NCBI GenBank assembly: GCA_028709185.1
Contig: JAQVXM010000042.1
Span: forward strand, 1 to 5,474
Direction: 5' to 3'
From: Minisyncoccota bacterium
Lineage (GTDB): Bacteria > Patescibacteriota > Minisyncoccia > UBA6257 > XYB1-36-10
DNA length: 5,474 bases
Below are positions 1-4,874 of this stretch, piece by piece. A program made the position numbers and the translations under genes. The notes under the pieces are model-generated. The model did not search any database. It saw only the letters and a program-made list of their open reading frames with translations, and was not told where the DNA came from. Within the stretch, counting starts at the first letter, position 1; each line of letters starts with the position of its first letter.

Positions 1-976
1 CTCCATTTTTTACCAATTCCGGAAGAGCGACGGCGTTAGCGGCAATAACCGGAAGACCGGAGGCTAGAGCTTCCAGAGTGACAATGCTCTGGAGTTCGGC
101 GGTGCTGGCGATAACGAAACAGTCGGCAATTCTATAAACGTTATTTAAATCTTTATCGGAAACAAAACCAATAAAATGGACTCTGTTTTGAATTGAAAGT
201 TTTTTCGCCAAGTTTTCAAGGTTTTCTTTTTCAGCGCCAATTCCGGCAATGACAAAATGAAGATCAATATTCGGAATTATTTTAGAAATAGCTTTGATTA
301 TCAGATCGATGTTTTTTTCTTTATCTAACCGGCCGACATAAAGAATAGTAGGCTTGTTTGGAAGTTGGTATTTTTCTTTTAAATAATCTCCGTTATTTTG
401 AGGATTAAATCTATTTAAATCTATGCCGCAAGAAATGGCTTTTATGTTTTTTAGATGACTTCTTATGAGTTTAGCGGCAGATTCAGTAGGAGTGGTGACT
501 AAATTAACTTTATTAAAGATGCGAAATAAATCCGTCCAAGCAATTTTTTTTATTAAGTTTTCGATAAATTTAGGAAGATGCAGATAATGAGTAAGATTTT
601 CAGGCATGAAGTGGTTGGTAGCAACAATTGGCAAGTGATTTTTTTTGGCGAAAGAGATGATGGTGCGGCAAACAGAAAAGTGACTTTGAATATGGATAAT
701 GTCCGGTTGAAATTCTTTAATAATATTTTTGATTTCTTTTTTTATAAAAAAAGGAAGGGAAAATCTGAAACCAGGGTAGAAAAAAATAGGCAAGGAACTT
801 ATTCCAAAAACAGTAATGCCGTTGATTTCCTCTTTGGTATTTCGAAAAGATTTTGAAGGAGCAATAACAATTACGGTGTGTTTGTTTTTTTCTAAATAAT
901 GAGCCAGTCTTTGAGCAAAAAGAGAGGCTCCGTTAACGTGCGGATAATAAGTGTCGGCGGCGATGATAATTTTCAT
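1..976 (-). CDS. GT4-family glycosyltransferase (C-terminus outside window)
   Basis: Partial gene; 325 residues are readable from ATG at 976 down to base 1 with no internal stop. It fits a retaining GT-B fold enzyme of family GT4, which transfers a sugar from a nucleotide-sugar donor to a lipid or glycan at the inner face of the membrane. The N-terminal acceptor domain opens MKIIIAADTYYPHVNGAS (residues 1-18) with the usual glycine loop. SCGIDLNRFNP (182-192) marks the domain linker. The donor domain shows YVGRLDKEKN with R216 and K221, which normally hold the donor phosphates. The E-x7-E motif is E294 to E302, followed by ALASGLPVIA. The style resembles diacylglycerol glucosyltransferases and PimB-like enzymes, but acceptor and sugar are not determinable. 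Usual family length is about 370-400, so some 50-75 residues are missing. The start is fixed by the upstream DedA stop TAA, which is in the same frame and 9 bases away. No Shine-Dalgarno site is visible, so expression probably depends on coupling to the DedA gene. Confidence 0.93.
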   Translation of the reverse strand, partial: MKIIIAADTYYPHVNGASLFAQRLAHYLEKNKHTVIVIAPSKSFRNTKEEINGITVFGISSLPIFFYPGFRFSLPFFIKKEIKNIIKEFQPDIIHIQSHFSVCRTIISFAKKNHLPIVATNHFMPENLTHYLHLPKFIENLIKKIAWTDLFRIFNKVNLVTTPTESAAKLIRSHLKNIKAISCGIDLNRFNPQNNGDYLKEKYQLPNKPTILYVGRLDKEKNIDLIIKAISKIIPNIDLHFVIAGIGAEKENLENLAKKLSIQNRVHFIGFVSDKDLNNVYRIADCFVIASTAELQSIVTLEALASGLPVIAANAVALPELVKNG

Positions 977-985
977 AGTGTTAAA

Positions 986-1543
986 TTATAATTTTAATTT
1001 TTTTATAATAATATAAAGAATGAAAAGCAATCCTCCGATAATAAGAGCAGAAGAGTAATAGTCAAGATATTTTCCTATTTCAAGATAAGCGTTGCCGAAA
1101 AAAAATCCAATAATAAAGAAGATTGAGGATTGAATAAGAGTTATAAAAAAACAAGTGATAAAAAATTGACGGTAAGGAATCTTAAGATTGCCAGCGGCGA
1201 TAAGACCAGTAAATCCCAATCCATGAAGAAGTTTGGAAAAAAAGAGAGCTTTTTTGCGGTGCGAGTTGAAATAAGTTTTAGCTTGAAGAAGATTTTTTTC
1301 GTTAATCTTAAAAATTTTTTTGAATTTGTCGAGATATTTTTCACCCCATCTTCCCAGTCCATAATAAAAAGAGTCTCCAATAATGTCGCCGATTATTACC
1401 AAAAGAAAAGTCGGTAAAAAATTAAGAAAACCGGAAGTGATAAAAAAACCGCAGATTACTGTCAATATCGGTCCTTCTATAACGACTAAAGGAAAAATAA
1501 TGAGATATTTATATTGAATAATTAGAGATATTGTTTGATCCAT
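986..1543 (-). CDS. DedA/SNARE-associated (VTT) family membrane protein
   Basis: Complete 185-residue integral membrane protein. DedA proteins act in the cytoplasmic membrane; characterised members move undecaprenyl phosphate or phospholipids across the bilayer and support envelope stability. Family marks include E23-G24-P25 in the first re-entrant hydrophobic segment, then GDIIGDSFYYGLGRWG (residues 52-67) and a second hydrophobic half with AAG at 116-118, KIPYRQF at 121-127 and further helices to about residue 180. The length matches the family (about 190-220) at its short end. Oddity: where classical DedA proteins carry roughly 'R-F-x-P-G-x-R', this one reads FSKLLHGLG (102-110), so both arginines and the proline are replaced. 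That suggests a divergent subfamily, of a type I associate with Patescibacteria. It is the first gene of an apparent two-gene operon with the glycosyltransferase, so a lipid-carrier or glycolipid role is a reasonable inference. No clear Shine-Dalgarno site precedes ATG at 1543. Confidence 0.9.
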   Translation of the reverse strand: MDQTISLIIQYKYLIIFPLVVIEGPILTVICGFFITSGFLNFLPTFLLVIIGDIIGDSFYYGLGRWGEKYLDKFKKIFKINEKNLLQAKTYFNSHRKKALFFSKLLHGLGFTGLIAAGNLKIPYRQFFITCFFITLIQSSIFFIIGFFFGNAYLEIGKYLDYYSSALIIGGLLFILYIIIKKLKL

Positions 1544-1575
1544 TTCTTAAAACAGAAAAAATAATTATTTTAAAA

Positions 1576-1584
1576 ATTATACCA
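1576..1584 (-). promoter_or_regulatory. Extended -10 promoter for the DedA-GT4 operon
   Basis: On the minus strand this reads TGGTATAAT, a perfect TATAAT preceded by the TG-N extension. No good -35 lies at 16-18 bases (best guess ACATAT), as is common for extended -10 promoters. Transcription would begin near 1569-1570, giving a leader of about 26 bases before ATG at 1543. The same TGGTATAATTT string precedes the antiporter gene on the plus strand, which supports it as this genome's promoter style. Confidence 0.65.
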
Positions 1585-1666
1585 CTTATTTTGTGTTTAT
1601 ATGTTTAATATCTGTTTTCCTTTGCTTTTTGGGAGAAAATAGAGCACACTTTTAGTATTAATTATT

Positions 1667-1672
1667 TATAGT
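1667..1672 (+). promoter_or_regulatory. Possible -10 element for the RG-rich zinc-binding gene
   Basis: TATAGT lies 17 bases before ATG at 1690 in the 146-base divergent spacer (1544-1689). A start near 1679-1680 would leave a leader of about 10 bases without any Shine-Dalgarno match. No convincing -35 is present. The spacer is very AT-rich, so chance matches are likely; this is only the best placed candidate. Apart from this and the opposite-strand promoter I see nothing else in the spacer. Confidence 0.3.
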
Positions 1673-1689
1673 AGATAACTTGTAAACAT

Positions 1690-2232
1690 ATGGGAGATTT
1701 TAAACGGGGCGGAGACAGGCGTTCTGGCGGAGGAGACAGGGGCGGGTTTTCAAGACGGGATGGAGGCGGAGGAGGAGGGAGGACAAATTTTCAGAGAAAA
1801 AGCTGGGGAGGAGGCGGAGACAGGGACCGAGGTCCGGCTGTCAAACATCAAGCGGTTTGCGATCAATGCGGGCAAACTTGCGAGGTGCCTTTTCGGCCGA
1901 CTGAAGGAAAGCCGGTTTTTTGCGATAATTGTTTCAAAATAAAAAAAGAAAGAGAAGGAGGAAGAGAAAGGGAAGGGGAGAGATTTTCAAGGAAAAATTT
2001 TGACGGATACAGGGTTTCAAATAGAAATAATTTTCAAAGTGGCGTTGAAAATAGGGGAGACGGCGATGAAGTAAAAAAACAGCTGGAAATTTTAAATGGA
2101 AAAATTGACCAATTGATAAAAACAATGGAAATTATGGCGAGTGCAAAGTCATTAGCGGCAGAAGAAAAAAAGATTTCTGATGTTAAGATAAAGAAACCGG
2201 CAAAAAAAGTTTCCAAGGGAAGAAAAAAATAA
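1690..2232 (+). CDS. Arg/Gly-rich protein with CxxC...CxxC zinc-binding core
   Basis: Complete 180-residue protein in three parts. Residues 1-50 are a disordered Arg/Gly/Asp-rich tail (GGDRRSGGGDRGG and similar runs), like RGG/RG tails of RNA-binding proteins. Residues 52-83 form a compact cysteine cluster: C57-x2-C60-x3-C64, then EVPFRPTEGKPVFC with C78-x2-C81, which resembles a zinc ribbon; four of the five cysteines could bind one zinc ion. Residues 84-125 are again basic and polar, 127-150 (KKQLEILNGKIDQLIKTMEIM) is a short amphipathic, probably coiled-coil helix that could dimerise, and 160-180 is a Lys-rich tail. No enzymatic motif is seen. I recognise the 'CDxCGxxCEVPFxPTxxKPVxCxxCF' style from uncharacterised proteins of candidate-phyla bacteria, from memory only. 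RNA or nucleic-acid binding is inferred from composition. It is probably monocistronic: its own intrinsic terminator follows 22 bases after the stop. There is no Shine-Dalgarno site before the ATG. Confidence 0.9.
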   Translation: MGDFKRGGDRRSGGGDRGGFSRRDGGGGGGRTNFQRKSWGGGGDRDRGPAVKHQAVCDQCGQTCEVPFRPTEGKPVFCDNCFKIKKEREGGREREGERFSRKNFDGYRVSNRNNFQSGVENRGDGDEVKKQLEILNGKIDQLIKTMEIMASAKSLAAEEKKISDVKIKKPAKKVSKGRKK

Positions 2233-2254
2233 TTAAAAATTCAGTCAGGCTCGT

Positions 2255-2290
2255 AAAAAAATTCTCCGGTATTATCGGAGAATTTTTTTA
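2255..2290 (+). terminator. Intrinsic terminator after the RG-rich zinc-binding gene
   Basis: ATTCTCCG (2261-2268) pairs perfectly with CGGAGAAT (2276-2283) around a 7-base loop, followed by a T run through 2289. An A run at 2255-2260 pairs with the T run and lengthens the stem. It starts 22 bases after the TAA stop and separates this gene from the antiporter gene. The A/T symmetry means it could also work on the opposite strand, but no minus-strand gene ends here. Confidence 0.92.
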
Positions 2291-2333
2291 TAAAATCGCG
2301 CGTTAAGATAAGATTTTTAATTTGCGTTTAATT

Positions 2334-2349
2334 TTTAAATATATTTAAA
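2334..2349. repeat. 16-base perfect palindrome upstream of the antiporter promoter
   Basis: TTTAAATATATTTAAA is fully self-complementary and ends 42 bases before the TGG of the antiporter's extended -10 element. Placement would suit an operator or an UP-like AT element. Being all A/T in an AT-rich genome, it may also be chance. The rest of the 2291-2408 spacer shows nothing else apart from the promoter. Confidence 0.3.
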
Positions 2350-2391
2350 GGATTAAGAAGGAAGTTTTCAACACGGAAAAAAATATTTTTT

Positions 2392-2400
2392 TGGTATAAT
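2392..2400 (+). promoter_or_regulatory. Extended -10 promoter giving a predicted leaderless antiporter mRNA
   Basis: TGGTATAAT matches the extended -10 consensus exactly (TG-N-TATAAT). The -10 ends at 2400 and the GTG start begins at 2409, so a normal start site 6-8 bases downstream falls at or within 2-3 bases of the start codon. No -35 match exists at the proper distance. A Shine-Dalgarno-like GAAGGAAG at 2357-2364 lies upstream of the promoter and cannot serve this gene. Confidence 0.75.
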
Positions 2401-2408
2401 TTAAGAAA

Positions 2409-4091
2409 GTGTCAGAAATTTTTTTACAATTAGGAGTTGTGATGGGGGTGGCGATCATAGTGACGGTTGCGACAAGATTTTTAAAACAACCTTTGATTGT
2501 CAGCTATATAATTACCGGTCTTATCATTAGTATCGGCATCGGTAATGTTTATGATTTTTCCGTTTTGGAATCTTTTGCTCATCTTGGAGCAATTTTACTT
2601 TTATTTTTAGTTGGTCTTGGATTGAATCCGGAACTGGTTAGAGAAATGAGTCGGACGGCTTTTTTGACCGGACTGGGACAAATAATATTTACTTCGATTT
2701 TGGGATATTTAATCGGAATTGCTTTAGGATTTAATGAAATTACCTCTTTATATCTTGCGATAGCTTTTACTTTTTCCAGTACGGTTATCGTAATAAAAAT
2801 TTTACACGAAAGAAAAGATGAAGAGGATCTTTATGGAAGAATCGTTATCGGCCTGCTTTTAGTCCAAGATTTGGTAGCGATGATTTTTCTTATATTTGTT
2901 TCCGCTTTCAGCAAAATCGGAGAGGGAGGAATAGGAAGTTTAATAAGTTTATCCTTGTTTAATTTATCGGTGATTGCGCTTTTTTCTTTTGTTTTGGGAT
3001 ATTACTTAATTCCGAAAGTAGACAGGATTTTTGCTAAAAATTCAGAAGCGCTTTTTATTTTTTCTTTGGCGATTTGTTTTGCGGTGGTGGCCGCTTTTTA
3101 TCTTCTTGATTTTCCAATAGAAATCGGAGCGCTTTTAGCGGGAGTAATTTTAGCTTCCTCTCCTTATCAAAGAGAAATAGCATCGAGAATCAAGCCGTTG
3201 CGGGATTTCTTTTTGGTTATCTTCTTCGTTATGATGGGGTTTTCCATGAGTTTAGAAAGTATAACGCAATTTTGGAAAGAAGCGGCGGTTTTTTCAATTT
3301 TTATTTTGCTAGGCAATCCACTTGTCATGATGATTGTGATGAGACTTCTTGGATATTCCAAAAAAACAGGATTTTATTCAGGACTAGCCATTGCTCAAAT
3401 CAGCGAGTTTTCTTTAGTTCTTCTTGCTTTAGGGGCGACACTCAATCATATCAATCAGGAAATGGTAAGTTTTGGAACTTTGGTCGGACTTATCACGATA
3501 ACAGCTTCTTCTTATATGATTTTTTATGCGGATAAGCTTTATAAATTATTCAAGGATTATCTTTTTATTTTTGACGTAAAAGAAATAAAAGAAAAAGAAG
3601 GAAAAAAGAGAGAAAAGAAATATGGCGTGGTGGTTTTTGGGTTTCATCGATTAGGAGGGGGAATTATGAAATATCTAAAAAAAATGAGGACACCGGTTTT
3701 GATTGTGGATTATGATCCGAAAGTAGTGGAAAATTTAAGAAAAAAGAAAATAGACGTGCAATTTGGGGATGCCAGCGATTTATCTTTTTTAGAAACTTTG
3801 CCGCTTCGAAAAGCAAAACTGGTGGTTTCCACTATTCCGGAAATTGAGGATAATCTAATAATTTTAAAATACTTGGAAAAAATAAAAGCGAGGGCGGCAA
3901 CTATTATGGTGGCGGAATATTATGAAGATGCTAAAAAGCTTTATCATGAAGGAGTGGAATACGTAGTGATGCCACCGCATCTTGGAAGGAGGTATATCGG
4001 AGAACTTGTGGGAGAAATGAAGTTTGATAAGAAAAAATATTTCAAAGAAAGAAAAAAGCATTTGAAAGAAATTGCTTTAATAGGGGAATAG
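2409..4091 (+). CDS. CPA2 (Kef-type) cation:proton antiporter with C-terminal RCK_N domain
   Basis: Complete 560-residue inner-membrane transporter. Residues 1-385 form the CPA2 membrane domain of about 12-13 helices. TFSSTVIVI (121-129) and LLLVQDLVAM (149-158) are signature segments; Q153-D154 is the QD pair typical of Kef K+/H+ exchangers, where Na+/H+ members such as NapA have DD, so K+ efflux coupled to H+ entry is the best guess. ALLAGVILASSP (241-252) and AIAQISEFSLVLLALG (327-342) are also characteristic. A charged linker (391-404) leads to a Rossmann RCK_N/TrkA_N domain (405-520) with VVVFGFHRLG (407-416), acidic D434 and D436 after strand 2, and GDASD at 453-457; it would bind NAD(H) or another nucleotide and gate transport. 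No RCK_C domain follows. The middle glycine of GxGxxG is histidine (H413). GTG at 2409 is chosen because ATG at 2442 would cut into the first helix. Monocistronic; no clear plus-strand terminator follows. Confidence 0.94.
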   Translation: MSEIFLQLGVVMGVAIIVTVATRFLKQPLIVSYIITGLIISIGIGNVYDFSVLESFAHLGAILLLFLVGLGLNPELVREMSRTAFLTGLGQIIFTSILGYLIGIALGFNEITSLYLAIAFTFSSTVIVIKILHERKDEEDLYGRIVIGLLLVQDLVAMIFLIFVSAFSKIGEGGIGSLISLSLFNLSVIALFSFVLGYYLIPKVDRIFAKNSEALFIFSLAICFAVVAAFYLLDFPIEIGALLAGVILASSPYQREIASRIKPLRDFFLVIFFVMMGFSMSLESITQFWKEAAVFSIFILLGNPLVMMIVMRLLGYSKKTGFYSGLAIAQISEFSLVLLALGATLNHINQEMVSFGTLVGLITITASSYMIFYADKLYKLFKDYLFIFDVKEIKEKEGKKREKKYGVVVFGFHRLGGGIMKYLKKMRTPVLIVDYDPKVVENLRKKKIDVQFGDASDLSFLETLPLRKAKLVVSTIPEIEDNLIILKYLEKIKARAATIMVAEYYEDAKKLYHEGVEYVVMPPHLGRRYIGELVGEMKFDKKKYFKERKKHLKEIALIGE

Positions 4092-4126
4092 AAGAGCAAT
4101 AAAAAGAAAAAAATTTTGATTTTAAT

Positions 4127-4231
4127 ATAAAAAAGCTTGCGACAAATCTTCGAAAAAAAGGGCTAATCATCATCATTTTTTTAGCTGTTGTTTTTTTAAA
4201 TAGTTTTTCGTTAGGAGCGGAAGAGTGGTAA
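4127..4231 (+). pseudogene. Remnant of a secreted-protein gene (signal peptide only)
   Basis: This frame reads IKKLATNLRKKG, then LIIIIFLAVVFLNSFSLGAEEW, then TAA TAA. A basic n-region, a 13-15 residue hydrophobic core and SLGA followed by EE form a textbook Sec signal peptide with a signal peptidase I site after the alanine. No ATG, GTG or TTG exists in frame between the stop at 4100-4102 and the end; ATA at 4127 sits exactly where ATG would be expected (ATA-AAA-AAG for M-K-K). Only one residue of consequence follows the acidic pair before the double stop, and no other frame continues into a long protein. I read it as the 5' stub of a lost or truncated gene. A tiny expressed peptide using a rare start codon is the alternative. 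No Shine-Dalgarno site is visible. Confidence 0.45.
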
Positions 4232-4236
4232 TAAGG

Positions 4237-4256
4237 TAGCTTGCTTACGCAAGCTA
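4237..4256. repeat. Perfect 8-bp stem hairpin with TTAC loop, function unknown
   Basis: TAGCTTGC (4237-4244), loop TTAC, GCAAGCTA (4249-4256). It lies 3 bases after the double stop of the signal-peptide remnant. It lacks a T run on either strand in the right place, so it is not a standard intrinsic terminator. The half-site AGCTTGC also occurs at 4134-4140, about 100 bases upstream inside the remnant. It could be a transposon-end or REP-like hairpin, a weak terminator for the antiporter mRNA, or an mRNA-stabilising 3' structure. Confidence 0.55.
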
Positions 4257-4282
4257 AAAAATATTATTAACTTTTAAGATAA

Positions 4283-4294
4283 TCTCTATAGAGA
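4283..4294. repeat. 12-base perfect palindrome beside the minus-strand terminator
   Basis: TCTCTATAGAGA is fully self-complementary. It sits just beyond the T run of the minus-strand terminator and overlaps by two bases the GAGGGAT arm at 4293-4299. No role is evident; it may be part of the same compound fold. Confidence 0.35.
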
Positions 4295-4299
4295 GGGAT

Positions 4300-4329
4300 A
4301 AAAAAATCCCTCGCTTTCAAAAGCGAGGG
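4300..4329 (-). terminator. Intrinsic terminator of the small membrane-protein gene
   Basis: Read on the minus strand, CCCTCGCTT (4329-4321) pairs with AAGCGAGGG (4316-4308) around a 4-base loop, then one A, then seven T residues (4306-4300). It begins 12 bases after the TAG stop of the minus-strand gene at 4342. Beyond the T run, ATCCCTC (4299-4293) can pair with GAGGGAT (4312-4306), an alternative stem that excludes the lower part of the terminator. Confidence 0.9.
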
Positions 4330-4341
4330 GGAGAGAGAAAA

Positions 4342-4758
4342 CTATTCGGAGATGGAGGTGGAGGCGGAAAAAATTTTAGAGGAAGAGAAAAAATCGGTTT
4401 TGAACTCTCCATCTATAAACTGGAAAAGTTCTGGCGGTTTTTCCGAAAGAAGATAAAAATTTGATTTTTTATTCTGATCTTCTAATTTTACAAGCCATTT
4501 TCCGTCAACTTCTATGGATAAAATGGTTTTTTGAAAAGTATCCATAGGAAGTTTATTCTCTCTGAAAATAAAATCTTCAGCAGGAAGAAAAGAGAAAAAA
4601 GAGAAAGAGGAGAATATAAAAATAAGAAAAAAAAGTAAAAAACAGAAAAAGTGTATTTCCTTATCGCTTTTCGTGTTTTCTCCAAAAAACAAAGCAGTGA
4701 GATTAATAACTATTCCAACAAAACAGGAAGCTATGGTTAAAAGAAAACTACACAACAT
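4342..4758 (-). CDS. Hypothetical small membrane protein with two N-terminal helices
   Basis: Complete 138-residue protein that I do not recognise. Residues 1-25 (MLCSFLLTIASCFVGIVINL onward) and 37-59 (a Phe/Leu/Ile-rich run) are two probable transmembrane helices separated by a short polar loop with GENTKSDKE. Residues 60-125 form a small soluble part with alternating hydrophobic residues (TILSIEVDGKWLVKLEDQ, then NFYLLSEKPPELFQFIDGEF), suggesting a short beta-rich domain. The tail 124-138 is Ser-rich. Both termini of the helical hairpin probably lie on the same side; the side is not determinable. Although the protein is unknown, the gene is well supported: a TTGACA-N17-TAAAAT promoter, a strong Shine-Dalgarno site and an intrinsic terminator all match its limits and strand. 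It stands alone as a transcription unit, divergent from the nuclease gene. It is the only gene here with strong Shine-Dalgarno initiation. Confidence 0.82.
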   Translation of the reverse strand: MLCSFLLTIASCFVGIVINLTALFFGENTKSDKEIHFFCFLLFFLIFIFSSFSFFSFLPAEDFIFRENKLPMDTFQKTILSIEVDGKWLVKLEDQNKKSNFYLLSEKPPELFQFIDGEFKTDFFSSSKIFSASTSISE

Positions 4759-4764
4759 TTTTTT

Positions 4765-4770
4765 CTCCTT
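4765..4770 (-). promoter_or_regulatory. Ribosome binding site AAGGAG
   Basis: On the minus strand AAGGAG lies 6 bases before ATG at 4758, an optimal spacing. It fixes the start of the small membrane protein and is the only strong Shine-Dalgarno site found ahead of any gene in the window. Confidence 0.9.
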
Positions 4771-4804
4771 TTAGGGAAAATTTAGTGTAAATAATTCTTG
4801 GTGT

Positions 4805-4833
4805 ATTTTATGAAAGTTTATTATTTTTGTCAA
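4805..4833 (-). promoter_or_regulatory. Sigma70-type promoter for the small membrane-protein gene
   Basis: On the minus strand TTGACA (4833-4828), a 17-base spacer, and TAAAAT (4810-4805) give a full -35 and a 5/6 -10 at ideal distance. Transcription should start near 4797-4799, leaving a leader of about 40 bases that carries the Shine-Dalgarno site. This is the best canonical promoter in the window and predicts fairly strong constitutive expression. Confidence 0.85.
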
Positions 4834-4855
4834 TATGGCGGGGGAATTATAAATG

Positions 4856-4864
4856 TGCGATAAT
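4856..4864 (+). promoter_or_regulatory. Extended -10 promoter for the nuclease gene
   Basis: TGCGATAAT fits TG-N-TATAAT with one mismatch (G for the first T). The start site would fall near 4870-4872, only 3-5 bases before ATG at 4875, giving an almost leaderless mRNA. The alternative is TATAAA at 4848-4853 with TTGTCA at 4827-4832 and a short 15-base spacer, which would give a leader of about 15 bases. No Shine-Dalgarno site precedes the ATG in either case. Confidence 0.5.
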
Positions 4865-4874
4865 GGACGGATAA

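Noticed and set aside
578..856. 92-codon plus-strand open frame
   Set aside because: Lies antisense inside the GT4 gene, whose conserved motifs define the true strand; the translation is Phe/Lys-rich with no recognisable motif.
1130..1417. Open frames on both strands inside the DedA gene
   Set aside because: Out-of-frame shadows of the DedA coding region, whose membrane and GD...GR motifs are clear.
1934..2216. Minus-strand open frames opposite the RG-rich protein gene
   Set aside because: Low-complexity Phe/Leu strings produced by reading the Lys/Glu-rich codons of the real gene in antisense.
2442..2444. ATG as an alternative antiporter start
   Set aside because: It would remove 11 residues and cut the first transmembrane helix, and it has no ribosome binding site; GTG at 2409 also fits the promoter position.
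3272..3535. 87-codon plus-strand frame within the antiporter
   Set aside because: A frame shadow; the antiporter reads without interruption through this region with conserved CPA2 segments.
4237..4256. Hairpin as an intrinsic terminator
   Set aside because: Followed by an A run on the plus strand and no T run on the minus strand, so the standard signal is absent.
4853..4874. Short upstream reading frames (ATG at 4853 and ATG at 4863) before the nuclease
   Set aside because: The second encodes only three residues before TAA and the first is a 12-codon overlap; both probably lie upstream of or at the predicted transcription start.
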